From: Penium margaritaceum
Lineage: Eukaryota; Streptophyta; Zygnematophyceae; Desmidiales; Peniaceae
Assembly (NCBI GenBank): GCA_023375785.1
Contig: SZWC01000820.1
Span: 11,196 to 57,627 of the forward strand
DNA: 46,432 nt
Direction: 5' to 3'
In this document: in pieces, positions 21,597 to 32,790 of the stretch
How the letters are laid out: every line of letters starts with the position of its first letter
How positions within the stretch are numbered: position 1 is the stretch's first letter
Notes under the pieces: generated by a model
Seen by the model: only the letters and a program-made list of their open reading frames with translations
What the model was told of the DNA's origin: nothing
Databases searched by the model: none
Made by a program: the position numbers and the translations under genes

Positions 21597-22106
21597 GTAG
21601 GAGACCCTGGTGGATTAAATGGACACAGCAGGCTAGCACAAGAGGCACATGAGGCAAAGAGATGACATGGTTGCTTGGAGGGAGTGATAGAAAACATGAG
21701 CGAGATTGAACGAGTCATAGTGCACAATGCTGCTAACATCGGGTAGCAAGCAAGCAAGAGGCGAGTTCACTCTTGCTCAGTACTTTCGAGTTTGGGGGAT
21801 TCGAACCACCCATCCACTAATTTTGAAAATTCTGTCAAGCATGTTACTGTCCACATTACCGGTGAGCATCAGGTTTGGATAGCCACCCGGCTCAGTTTAT
21901 GACAACCACAAACATGAGCGTGAGGCACAAGAGCACGCCGGTAAAGCTCCTTGGCCACTTGATCCAATGAGTGGACGGTCGCGCAACCATGGAACCACGA
22001 TGAAGCTGTCAGCATGGCTGTCTCTCTCTGGTCAGTTACCTGCATCAGTGAGGTGAGTGTGCAACAAGGTCAGAGGTCACTGTGTAGTACTGACACATAA
22101 CCAACA
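21597..22106 (-). repeat. E3 3' LTR (about 510 bp)
   Basis: On the minus strand it starts TGTTGGTTATGTGTC after the polypurine tract and ends near TCTCCTAC. The block 21,600-21,945 aligns with 35,385-35,727. Its first 80 bp also match the start of the E6 LTR at 42235. It abuts the E2 LTR with one base between. Confidence 0.8.
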
Positions 22107-22115
22107 CTCCCCCAT
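22107..22115 (-). promoter_or_regulatory. E3 polypurine tract
   Basis: Minus strand ATGGGGGAG immediately before the LTR TG; identical to the E1 polypurine tract. Confidence 0.85.
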
Positions 22116-22211
22116 GACCCAGCGCAGACACACACATAGACACTTGCAGTCACAACACCGACGTCACAAATGATACAACACAGGAATGTACACAAGCGTT
22201 GGTAGGACAGA

Positions 22212-23110
22212 TCAACCAGGAGCATCATGAGGGCACAACAGCCCAACAGAGTGGACTATTGCCTTGAATACATTGCTGCTAAATGCATGTGTGAGGAAGT
22301 GAGCTCGTTGTTGTGGGGTGTCAAACCAGACAATCTGAACATCGAGTGCAACCACACGTTCATGCACAAAATGGTGTTCCACATTGATATGCTTTGTGCC
22401 AGTGTGATGCATGCCATCATGCTCAACAATGGCTTTTGTGCTTTGATTGTCGCAGCGTAAAGTGATGCAGCGGATGGGAACACGCAACTGTTGCAGCACA
22501 GCCAGACACTCTTACAGGTGCCTGCACCGAGAGCAACATACTCCGCTTCATTAGAACCGCGCACCACACAACCATGCTTTCCACTTTTCCATGAAATAGA
22601 TATCCCACCAACAAGAAAGGGATAGCCAGTGCGACTGCAAGCATCCATATCATGTACCCAATCAGTGTCAATGTACCCATCAACAACCACCAAAGGCTGT
22701 GTCTCATAAAAGAGACCGACTAGGGCAGTAGAGAGGGCATACCTGACAGCACGCAACAAGGCCTCCATGTGTCGTGTCCTTGGGCACTGGGATAAGTGAG
22801 CACGATAACTCACAGCAAAGGCGACGCCCCTTGTAGTAGTAGCCAGGTACATCAGGGACCCTATGACTTGCACGTAATCGGCCACATCCACTGGCTCATG
22901 TAGCTTTGACACGTCCTCCGTTTTCAACAACCTCTGTCTAGTATGCATCTTTGGTGTTAACGTAGTGGGTACAGACTCAAGCAGGGAGGCACAGCGCTCT
23001 TCTGAGATCCTGGCATACGTAACCTCATGAACATGAAGAACACGACAAGCGCGATCATGCTCAGGACATGCCAATAAAGACACGATCTGGAGCCAAGTCT
23101 TTCATCTTGT
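22212..23110 (-). pseudogene. E3 RT C-terminus and RNase H
   Basis: A 275-codon minus-strand frame (23083-22256) shows IGSLMYLATTTRGVAFAVSY (end of RT), GYIDTDWVHDMDACSRTGYP (RNase H first Asp), SWKSGKHGCVVRGSNEAEYV (catalytic Glu) and LGAGTCKSVWL. A frameshift near 22,480 moves the remainder to LRCDNQSTKAIVEHDG (third acidic residue), KHINVEHHFVHERV and RAHFLTHAF, where the usual DFLTKAL has lost its Asp. RNase H role as in E1. Confidence 0.9.
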
Positions 23111-23735
23111 GTACAGACAAGGACAGGGAATTCAAAAATGACACTACCTCTTGACTCAAAGACACAATCAGTAAGTCATCGACGTAGACGAGGATGGCGA
23201 AAAATGGTGTAGAAAATAGAGTGACAAAGAGGGAAGGATCCACCATGCTATGTCGGTATCCCCCCTTCTCTAAGTTGGCGGTGATCTCCTGGTTCTAACA
23301 TCGTGGTGACTACTTTAGCCCATAGAGGAACTTTCGCAGTTTCCAGACTCTGTCGGTGTCGTCAGAGAACCTTGTCATCAGATGTATCTCCTCATCCAAC
23401 CGTCCATACAGGAATACGTTGCTCGCACCCATATTCTCGAGCTCCAAATCATGGTGTGCAACAAGAATGAGAAAGGCTTGAGCTATCATGTAACCTCCAT
23501 TGCGGGAAAATGTCTTGTCGAAGTCAACCCTGGGAACTAAGGAAAATCCTTTTGTAATGAGACGTGCCTTGTACTTGTCGAGCTCGCCGTTCGGCTTGTA
23601 ATTTCACACAAAGACACATCATGCCTCAATGGCCTTGCGTCTTGGCGATAGATTGACCAGCTCATATACAATATGGTCATCTATAGCTCTTAGCTTGTCC
23701 CGTGTGGCAGCCTCCCACTGCTGTAGGACGGGCAA
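23111..23735 (-). pseudogene. E3 reverse transcriptase N-terminal part
   Basis: The minus strand reads QWEAATRDKLRAIDDHIVYE and LVNLSPRRKAIEA (RT start), YKPNGELDKYKARLITKGFS, RLDEEIHLM, WKLRKFLYGLK, and ILVYVDDLLIVS with the catalytic YVDD at about 23,170-23,200. Stops include a TAG at the Gln after YGLK and one at the following Trp, both CAG/TGG in working copies. Catalytic Asp pair intact, gene dead. Confidence 0.85.
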
Positions 23736-24092
23736 TGTACGTGCCTGTAGCTTATGGTCGGATCAGGCGACAAGAGCGTGGAAGGAACGGTTGCATGACA
23801 CTCTGCGAAGCTGCCAAGGATGGCAGCGTCAAGTGCGCGCTCGTGCTCTATCATAAGCAATGTATATCCAAGGGAAGTTCTACGGTGGAAAACTCCTACA
23901 GCCAAGCCCAAGGCATCCATGCCGGTCGACAACACTGGTGATTGCATGGGTTGTGCCCGGAAAGGACACGTGAAGGATGCTAAAACACTGGAGGAGCGCA
24001 TGGTGCGTCCACCAGTGAAAAAAGGTGAGATGGGTGCAGGAACATTCAACTACAGGATAGAGGCAGATCAGGGGCCGATTGGCTGGGTACAA
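23736..24092 (-). pseudogene. E3 IN-RT linker, RT side
   Basis: About 119 codons open on the minus strand, Pro/Ser-rich, ending with ALDAAILGSFAECHA just before RT. The outer 144 bp (23949-24092) are repeated beyond E4 at 30725-30868. Confidence 0.6.
23949..24092. repeat. Direct repeat X (left), 144 bp, abutting E4
   Basis: Gap-free match to 30725-30868 with 8 mismatches of 144. It ends at the base before the 5' LTR TG of E4. It is E3 linker sequence. Confidence 0.95.
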
Positions 24093-25066
24093 TGTTGAAA
24101 ACTTGCCCCTCCGCATGCCCAAGTGCAGCGCCGGGAGGCGCCGACGAGCCGCCAGAAAGTGGAAATTCCGCGCCGGCCAATCTGGCGACTTGAAATTTCC
24201 TGGATACTAAAATGGAGGATTTCCCCATAAAATTTACAAGTTGCTGAGTCCGGTGGAAGTTGTTTCGCCGGAATAAAAAAATTATCGAGGGAGATATGGC
24301 CTTCCAAAGTTGGGGTATGCGTAGCAGCTCTGGGAGCCGGCTGCGACTCGAAATCCGATCGATAATCGACCGGACCGAATAACAAAAATACCATCTGGAG
24401 AAATTGCTCCGATGGGCCTGCCGAGGCGTCCAGTGGATGATCCACCTGATCCGGCGGATCATCCACCGGATCCAGTAGTGCAGGTTGTTACAGAGGGACT
24501 TAGCCAAAAACTTTGCTCGGCGTCCGAAACTCAGTAGTACGTTTTGTTACTCGGGGACAGTCAAAATTTCTGACTGCAGGTCCGCGGACAGGTTTTGAAC
24601 CTCGTCACACCCCATCATCAAACGTGATGCAAAAGTGGGGAGGGTGTGTGGAAACAGTGCAGGGGATCCCCACACCATGTGCAATGAGATATGCGCCTTG
24701 GGAAAGGCGCTTTGCACGTGAAGGAAGGCGCCACGGCGAGTGGCGGCGTCAGGCTTCTGTGGTGGACGAGACCTGCGCTTCGACAAGCATAACTTGGGCT
24801 ACGCTTGGCCGAATCGTGCGCGTTTTGGTGCGTTGAAAAGCTCATGACTAGTCCCATAAATGTTGTGATCATGTTTATGTTCACAACCTAACGCAAAACG
24901 ATGTTATTCCCTACGCAAACTGACTGTCTCTAAAATTCCTGCTCACATAGCGTGAGGCGACCAGAAAGCTCACGCTCAGTCTCAGATTCGCCCAACACAG
25001 TAGACGTGAACCAATAGAGTCTATCAGACCAACGTTGGGACCGCACCACGCGGATTCCTCCTGACA
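24093..25066 (+). repeat. E4 5' LTR (974 bp)
   Basis: Starts TGTTGAAAAC, ends CTGACA. Aligns end to end with 29751-30724 at roughly 5-7% divergence, concentrated in the first 200 bp. The probable TATA box is CATAAA at 24854-24859, against TATAAA in the 3' copy. Confidence 0.93.
24433..24466. repeat. Inverted repeat in E4 5' LTR
   Basis: GTGGATGATCC at 24433-24443 pairs with GGATCATCCAC at 24456-24466, an 11-bp perfect stem with a 12-nt loop. Conserved in the 3' LTR at about 30092-30125. It could be an RNA hairpin or a protein-binding palindrome in U3. Confidence 0.7.
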
Positions 25067-25074
25067 AAGGGTTA

Positions 25075-25086
25075 TGGGCCCACAGG
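25075..25086 (+). promoter_or_regulatory. Candidate E4 primer-binding site
   Basis: No TGGTATCAGAGC follows this LTR. TGGGCCCACAGG, eight bases after the LTR end, starts with the required TGG and could pair with a tRNA ending in ...GGGCCCA. Weak. Confidence 0.25.
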
Positions 25087-25982
25087 TCTGATAGCCTCCA
25101 TCGTTCACGTCTTCCGTAGCGCACGGGATCGTCACCTTGGACGTCGCCGTGAAGTTCTGAGAACTCATCGGAGTAGCAGCTGTGCACATGGCGCAGAAGG
25201 AGACGCAGTCCATTCAGAATTATGCGGGCGGCCCGGGCTTTGGGATATGGAGGTGGCAGTTTGAGCTACACCTCTCGCATAAGGGGCTGCTGGACGTCAT
25301 GTTGGAAAAGGAGGTGCTCACAGAGGCCACTACTACGGACGCGGAGAAGCAGGCCTTCGAAAAAAAGAACACAGAGGCGCTCATGCTCCTGGTGTCCGGG
25401 ACGGCCGAGTCGCAGTGGGGGTACTTCCAAGGCTGCAAGCTAGCAGCCAAAGCTTGGCAAAAGCTCTGCGCCATCCACCAATCCAAGTCGCTTGCGAATA
25501 AAATCTTCGCGATGAAGCGGCTCTTCACGGTGAGAATCGAGGAGGAAGATGATGTCATGTCCACCATACAGCAGATCAAGTTGCTCGTCTCGCAATGCAA
25601 CGACGTGGGGTGGAAGATCGACACACAGCTGTAGGCGATGGCCCTTCTCATGGCCCTACCTGACAGTTGGGGTCCACTCATCACCGTCCTCAGAGGATGG
25701 TCAGAGGACAAGCTCACCTATGGCGCGGTCCCAGGGTACTTCCGCAATGAGGCGCAGCTCCGGAGCTGTGGGGAGTCCTCGTCTTCCTCATCGGCCCTCG
25801 TCACCAAAACACGTGGTGGCAGAAGCGGGGGCCGAGGAAGTGGCGGAAAGGGCGGCAGCAAGAAGGGTGCCAAGAAAGGTGCGTGCCGCAACTGCAGCAA
25901 GGAGGGCCATTGGGCCCTTGAGTACCCGGAGGAGGCGAAGACCGGCGACAAAAACAGCAAGGGTAGGTTGCTCCTCAACGGC

Positions 25983-26238
25983 AACAAGAACCACTTCCTC
26001 AAGAAGGGCAACAGGCGGTGCCTGGATTCCGGGGCCGAGGAGCACACCCAAGTTGAGAAGGTGGGGTTCGTCACCTACGAGAAGTCCTCCAAGTCAATGG
26101 TGGTCGCGAACGACAAAGTCGAGCCGGCGGCCGGCCAAGGCGACGTGGAGGTGAAAGTCGTAGTGGGCTGTAAGAAGGAGCTGTGCACAATTCGTGATGT
26201 GCAGCACGTCCCCGGCCTGGCTGACATCCTGAGTGTCA
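25983..26238. repeat. 256-bp duplication, left copy (probable assembly artefact)
   Basis: Reads identical to 26240-26495, separated by one N at 26239. It duplicates the protease active site. Exact identity inside an element whose LTRs differ by about 5%, and the lone N, point to two contig ends that overlap but were not merged. Confidence 0.9.
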
Positions 26239-26495
26239 NAACAAGAACCACTTCCTCAAGAAGGGCAACAGGCGGTGCCTGGATTCCGGGGCCGAGGAGC
26301 ACACCCAAGTTGAGAAGGTGGGGTTCGTCACCTACGAGAAGTCCTCCAAGTCAATGGTGGTCGCGAACGACAAAGTCGAGCCGGCGGCCGGCCAAGGCGA
26401 CGTGGAGGTGAAAGTCGTAGTGGGCTGTAAGAAGGAGCTGTGCACAATTCGTGATGTGCAGCACGTCCCCGGCCTGGCTGACATCCTGAGTGTCA
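26239..26495. other. Single-N join and right copy of 256-bp duplication
   Basis: The N plus repeat adds 257 bp, which is not a multiple of three and so shifts the apparent frame. Removing it restores one frame for all of E4. Confidence 0.88.
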
Positions 26496-29400
26496 GCCGC
26501 TTGACGGAAAATGGGTATGAGGTGCTCTTCCGCAGGAAAGGTGCAGTGGTGCGAATTGACGGCGACGGCGATGTCGTGCTGGAGGCGAAGTGCGAGGACG
26601 GTCTCTACATCGTGGAGACCAAGGTGGTCCTCGCGGCATGCGACGCAACAGACTCGTAGGAGCGCCTCGTCAACATGGCCAAGGGAGGAAGCGCTGATCT
26701 GGACCTCTGGCACCAACGGTTGGGGCATTCGGCGCCCGCAACCGTTAAGGAGATGGCAAAGCGCGACATGGTGTACGGCCTCATCATTGACGGTGCAGAC
26801 GCGGCAGTAGATGTAGCAGCACACAAAAATTGCAAGCCTTGCATTTTGGGCAAGGCGCGATGCAAGCCGTTCCATGAGAATGAGGCTCGCGCAAAGGACT
26901 TGCTGGAGGTCGTGTACAGTGACGTGTGCGGACCGTTCAAAATGCCGTCAAACAGCGGCTTGAGATACTACGTCACCTTCATTGACGGCCGTAGCAGAAA
27001 ACTCTACGTGTACTTCATGAGGCGGAAAGGCAAGGTCCTGGACAGGTTGAACGAGTACGTCGCAACGGTGGAGAGGCAGACTAGCTGGAAGGTCAGAGCG
27101 CTACGCAGCAAAAATGGCGGAGAGTACGTGGGCTACAGCGGGTAGATGAAGCAGTAGGGCATCAAGCGGGAACCCACTACGCCGTACTCGCCACAGTGCA
27201 ACGGAGTGGCAGAGTAGGCGATCCAGATGCTGCTCAACATGGTGCGGACCATGCTTGTGGGTGCGGAGTTGCCGCGAGGGTTCTGGGCAGAGGCTGTGCG
27301 TACAGCGAGATACACCATCAACCTCACCCCAACAGCGGTGCTGAAGGGCAAGGGTGACTGGAAGAAGCCGCAAGAGGTTTGGAGCGGGCGCAAGCCAAAC
27401 GTGGCGCACCTGAAGGTGTTCGGGTGCAAGGCGCACGCGATGGTGCAGGCGGCACAACGACGCGACAGCAAGCTGGAACCGCGGGCGAAGCCGTGCTTGT
27501 TCCTCGGCTACGAGAGTGCGCAAAAGGCATACCGGCTCTGGGACCTGCGCACACAAGAGATCATCCGCAGCCGTGACGTCGAGTTCGACGAGTAGCAGAG
27601 CTTCAACAGTAGCAGCAACGACATGAGCGTCGGGAACACTCCAAAACAAGGGGAGTGGTTCCAGCTCCTTGACTACGAGGAGGAGCCGGCGGACGCGGTG
27701 GTCGATGATGCGGCGTCGGAGCGCGGCGGTGCAGCAGGTGTAGCAGCCAACGCGGAGGACTCCGACAACGATGCAGCTGGGCTGCAGATCCAGCGGAATG
27801 ATCCGTCGAAGGAGGCACCGTGGGTGCCAAAGCGCGCACTCCCGGCAGAGTTTGCATCGGGCGTCGGAGAAAAATCCTCCGGACGCGCTGCCTGTCCGGT
27901 TGATAGTTCATCGGAGCGGGAGGAATCCTTGGGGAGCCGTCCGGTTGATGATTCACTGGAGTGGATTGAGTTGGAAGGATCGCAGCAGAGCAACGAGACG
28001 CCGCCAAGACTGCCGCACCGTAGCGGGAGGCAGCGGAGAGCGGGGAAGCGTTTCGACGCAGGCACCGGTCGATGGATCGGCATGACGCGGTGCATGCTTG
28101 CTGCATCAACGGAGCCGACGACCGTGCAAGAGACGCTTGCGCGGCCCCAGGGGAAGCAGTGGGACGCCACCATCAAGTCGGAGTTGGCGTCCATTGCAGA
28201 AAGCGACACGTGGCAGCTGGTTGACAGGCCGAAAGATGCCAAGGTCATCGGCTCCAAGTGGGTCTTCAAGACCAAGTTCACAAAGGAAGGTGTGGTTGAC
28301 AAGTACAAGGCGTAGCTCATGGCAAAGGGGTATGCACAGCGTAAGAGCGAGCAGTGCGATGAGACGTTTGCCCCCGTCGCCAAGTTCACAAGCATCGGGG
28401 CGATCCTTGCGGTGGCAGCCGCGAAGGACATGGAGCGCCACCAGATGGACATAAAAACAACCTTCCTCAATGGCATCATCGACAAAGAAATCTACATGGA
28501 GGTGCAGGAGGAGGTGGAGGCGTCGGAGGGCAAGGTGTGCAAGCTGCGGAAGTCCTTGTACGGGCTAAAACAATCGCCCCGATGCTGGTACCAACAGATG
28601 GACAGCTTCATGGCACAACTCTGCTTCAAGCGTTGTGAGGCGGATCAGAGCGCGTACGTGCGGCGCAGCAAGAAGCTCCATCAGATTGTTGCACTTTACG
28701 TGGATGATCTAATTTTGTGCTCCTCAGACCTGCCGAACCTACACCAGCTGAAAGAGCAGCTGAGCAGCAGGTTCCAGATGTCGGACATGGGGGAGCTGGA
28801 GTTCTACCTCGGGGTGAGCATTACGCGAAACCGAAGGGCGCGCACGCTTGAGCTGGGTCAGGCCAAATACGTGGCCGAGGTGCTGAAGCGGTACAGCATG
28901 GAGGACTGCAAACCGGTGTGCAGTCCGGTCTCCACGACCTATGAACTAAGTGCGGCAATGGCGCCGCAAACAAAAGAAGAGTGGGAGGATATGGCAGGAG
29001 TGCCTTACCAATCGGCGGTGGGCAGCCTCATGTACGCCCTAGTTGTGTCTCGACCGGACATGGCCTACGCGGTGGGCTAAGTGAGCAGGTACTTGGCCGA
29101 TCCAGGACCACTACACTAGCAGGCGGTCAAGCGCATCCTCCGCTACGTGCAGGCGACGCAACACGCGCGCCTGAGTTTTGACGGCAAAGGGCGGGCGGAC
29201 CCTTTGCGTCTGGTCTGCTATACGGATGCAGACTATGCTGCGGATGTGGACGAGCGGAGGCCTACATCCGACTACGTGTTCTTCCTCGTTGGTGCAGCGG
29301 TCTCGTGGTGCAGCAGGAAGCAGGACTGCATCGCCACCTCCACAGTAGAAGCTGAGTACATTTCACTGGCCGAGGCGGTCAAAGAGGCGGTGTGGCTCCG

Positions 29401-29739
29401 CAGGTTGCTAGGGGAGCTGGGTGTGCCGCAGGTGGAGCCTACGGTGGTGCAAGAGGACAACACCGGCTCCATCTCGCTGACCAACAACCCAACGCAACAC
29501 AGGAGGATGAAGCACATCGACGTGCGTTATCACTACGCACGGGACATGGTCGAGAAGGGGCAGGTGGTGCTGCAGCACTGCAGCACACACAACATGTTTG
29601 CGTATTGCTTGACCAAAGCGCAACCCGCGGACCGGCACGCGATGAGCGTGGCCGGGCTTAGGGTGACCATCTATGATGGGCTGGAGGGCGCAATGGAAGA
29701 TGAGTGAGAGAAAGCAGGAGCAGCGGGCATGGCAGGTGC

Positions 29740-29750
29740 AAGGGGGAGAG
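29740..29750 (+). promoter_or_regulatory. E4 polypurine tract
   Basis: AAGGGGGAGAG directly precedes the 3' LTR at 29751. Confidence 0.85.
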
Positions 29751-30724
29751 AGTTGAAAAATTGCCCCTCCGCATGCCCAAGTGCGGCGCCGGGAGGCGCC
29801 GACGAGCCGCCAGAAAGTGGAAACTCCACGCCGGTGGATCTGGCAACTTGAGGATTGCTCGGATCCTAAAATGCCTGATTGCCCCATAGAATCTACAAGT
29901 TGCTGAATCCGGTGGAAGTTATTTCGCCGTAATCAAACAAGTATCGAGGGAGATATGGCCTTCCAAAGTTGGGGTATGCGCAGCAGTTCTGGGAGCCGGC
30001 TGCGACTCGAAATCCGGTCGATAATCGACCGGACCGAGTAACAAAAATACCATCTGGAGAAATTGCTCCGATAGGCCTTCCGAGGCGTCCAGTGGATGAT
30101 CCACCTGATCCGGCGGATCATCCACCGGATCCAGTAGTGCAGGTTGTTACTGATGGACTTAGCCAAAAACTTGGCTCGGCGTCCGAAACTCAAATGTACG
30201 TTTTGTTACTCCGGGACAGTCAAAATTCTGACTGCAGGTCTGCGGACAGGTTTTGAACCTCGTCACACCCCATCACCAAACGCGACCCAAAAGTGGGGAG
30301 GGTGCGTGGAAACAGTACAGGGGACCCCCACACCATGTGCAATGGGATATGCGCCTTGGGAAAGGCGCTTCGTACGTGAAGGAAGACGCCACGGCGAGTG
30401 GCAGCGTCAGGCTTCTGTGGTGGGTGAGACCTGCGCTTCGGCAAGCATAACTTGGGCTACGCTTGGCTGAATTGTGCGTGTTTTGGTATGTTGAAACGCT
30501 CATGACTAGTCCTATAAATGTTGTGATCATGTATATGTTCCAAAACTAACGCAAAATGACGTTATTCCCTTCGCAAACTGACTGTCTCTAAAATTCCTGC
30601 TCACATAGCGTGAGGCGACCAAAAAGCTCACGCTCAGTCTCAGATTTGCCCAAAACAGTAGACGTGAACCAATAGAGTCTATCAGACCAACGTTGGGACC
30701 GCACCACGTGGATTCCTACTTACA
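29751..30724 (+). repeat. E4 3' LTR (974 bp)
   Basis: Begins AGTTGAAAAA (TG mutated to AG) and ends ACTTACA. It has an intact TATAAA at 30513-30518. Same length as the 5' copy. Confidence 0.93.
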
Positions 30725-30868
30725 GGTTGTGCCCGGAAAGGACACGTGAAGGATGCTAAAATACTGGAGGAGCGCGTGGTGCATCCACCAGGGAAAAAAG
30801 GTGAGATGGGTGCAGGATCGTTCAACTACAGGGTAGAGGCAGATCAGGGGCCAATTGGCTGGGTACAA
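30725..30868. repeat. Direct repeat X' (right), 144 bp, abutting E4
   Basis: Begins at the first base after the E4 3' LTR. Gap-free partner of 23949-24092. It continues rightward into the rest of E3, so each E4 end carries a full copy of the same target segment. Confidence 0.95.
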
Positions 30869-32050
30869 TAGGAGTGAGCAGACTAGATGGGGTCATAGAG
30901 GAGTGCGCAGGAGACACAGAATCTGATGGGATAGGTGAGGACAAGACAGGGGACATCAAAGCTCCAAACGAGCTATACGACATGGATGGAAGGGATCCAG
31001 AGGACGGTGTAAGCACCGTGTCGGATGTCTAGGGATGCTCCAAGGATGAATGATGCTAGGAAGGAATAGTAGCAGAGACTGTAGGGGCAACAGAGACCAC
31101 AGGGCCGACCTCCCTCCCAATTGATAAAGCGGCAGGAGGGAGGCAGCGATTGAGTGACAACTGAGGTCACAAAGAAACACAAACTCAAAGAACAAAGTAT
31201 CACGAGACATAATAACGCACTGGCGCTCAAGGTGCCAGAAGCGTCAAGCTTTGGAATGGGAAAAAACACCTACGAAGAAGGGACAGAGGTGTCCACACGA
31301 GAAGAGCTTCCCATCGCAAAGGTTCTCAGGAAAATTGACGGACACAATGTTGTCCCAGACCGGAGCAAGGCGAAGGTCGGGATAAGTGGCAGACCAGTGC
31401 TCAAAAGGAGTAACGGTGCAAGGGAGAGAATCGTGTCAAACATGGTTCGAAACCCAGGTCATGTAACTCATGGCCTCAAAGGCAAACACAAAAGAGAGAC
31501 CAGACCAAGACAACAAGGTGCGAACATATCCGCAAGCGTCCAATTCCAACAAGGTGAGATCCCACCACTCCATCGTGGTGGGGTGTGCAGGGAGCCGAAG
31601 TCTCCAAAACACACCCCTTTAGAATCAAGGAACCTGGCGGTGGGGCCAAGGAACTCTCCTCCCCATTCACTACGGGAGACGTGCGGCAAGCTCTGACACA
31701 AATTTTCAGCTTGTACCAGTTAAAACTCAATGACCGCGCATATATTGCTCTTTTGTCAAAGAGTGAAGATCCAATGAAATCGGGAGAAGTTGTGAGTAGG
31801 GCAAAGAACATACCGCCCCACACCCCCAAGGGATTCATGGGGAAGGGGACCCATGAAATCAGTGTGAAGGAGGTTAAGGGGATGATAGAAGGGGGAGCTA
31901 GAGGAGGCAGAAGAAGAGAGATGAATTTTCCCCAGGGCATAGTCAAGACATTTAGAGAAACAGGGTAAAAGAAAGGTGGACATAGAGAGGCCAAAAGCGA
32001 TTTGAAGCCGGGGCATGTTGGTGATGGCATCCGTGTGGACATGGCCAAGA
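30869..32050 (-). pseudogene. E3 linker (integrase side) and integrase
   Basis: From the right on the minus strand: LNLLHTDFMGPLPHESLGG-type start (LLHTDFMGPL, about 31,860, first Asp), FSRFHWIFTL, then SRSEWGGEFLG (second catalytic Asp changed, RSDxGGEF motif, about 31,670), FEAMSYMTWVSN (about 31,475) and TPFEHWSATYPDLRLAPVWD (about 31,410-31,350). Frame changes separate the blocks. Downstream it becomes the linker up to E4. Plus-strand frames here are shadows. Confidence 0.78.
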
Positions 32051-32550
<500 letters not shown>

Positions 32551-32790
32551 CTAAAGTAGGCTGAGCTCCAAAGAAGGCACGTACGGAACATCGGGAAAAA
32601 ACACCACACCATTAGGAACAACAAAATGGACAATGTCAATGCACTGGGTGAGAAGCAACTGGCCGGACCCAGTGGGCACAAAGCGAAAGGAGCATGCGGG
32701 ACCCAATGAGACGAAGGTGGAATAGACGAATGTCATGTACTGTGTGGATCCGGAGTCAAGGTCCCAGAAGCTACCGGGGACAAGAACATG
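32551..32790 (-). pseudogene. E3 aspartic protease
   Basis: The minus strand gives FWDLDSGSTQYMTFVYSTFV, with the catalytic Asp-Ser-Gly encoded at 32749-32757, then LGPACSFRFVPTGSGQLLL and FFPDVPYVPSLELSLL leading into GAG-pre-integrase. The active-site triad is intact, unlike E1, E2 and E5. No stop within about 60 codons. Confidence 0.82.

Larger units (their letters stand above)
25188..29707 (+). pseudogene. gag-pol: E4 gag-pol polyprotein, nine in-frame stops
   Basis: Start ATG at 25188, end TGA at 29705. After removal of the 257-bp artefact (26240-26495 plus N) the whole length is one frame. Gag: retrotransposon core to about 25,830, Gly/Lys/Arg-rich stretch, knuckle CRNCSKEGHWALEY at 25884-25925 with the last Cys changed to Tyr. 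Protease: CLDSGAEEH (DSGA at 26025-26036). GAG-pre-integrase: DLWHQRLGH and CKPCILGKARCKPFH. Integrase: VYSDVCGPF with Asp1, RSKNGGEY with Asp2 changed to Lys, and NGVAE. RT: QMDIKTTFLNG, YGLKQSPRCWY, LYVDDLIL (28694-28717). RNase H: YTDADY, TVEAEY, EDNTGS, and AYCLTKA, where the usual Asp is Tyr. Stops: TAG at 25632, 26657, 27143, 27155, 27215, 27593, 28313, 29117 and TAA at 29078. Confidence 0.93.
24093..30724 (+). mobile_element. E4: Ty1/copia element with collinear gag-pol
   Basis: Two 974-bp LTRs (24093-25066, 29751-30724), a single gag-pol frame and a polypurine tract. It is a different family from the others: UBN2/Copia-type gag, protease, GAG-pre-integrase, integrase, RT, RNase H. It is inserted in opposite orientation into the E3 linker. 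The flanks are a 144-bp direct repeat instead of a 5-bp duplication (the five bases flanking the ends are TACAA and GGTTG). A 256-bp exact duplication around the N at 26239 is probably an assembly artefact. Confidence 0.95.

Noticed and set aside
25188..29707. A nuclear code in which TAG/TAA mean Gln
   Set aside because: It would open E4 fully, but the intact E6 gag has many CAG and no TAG, and some TAG sites match Trp or Arg in relatives. Decay is simpler.
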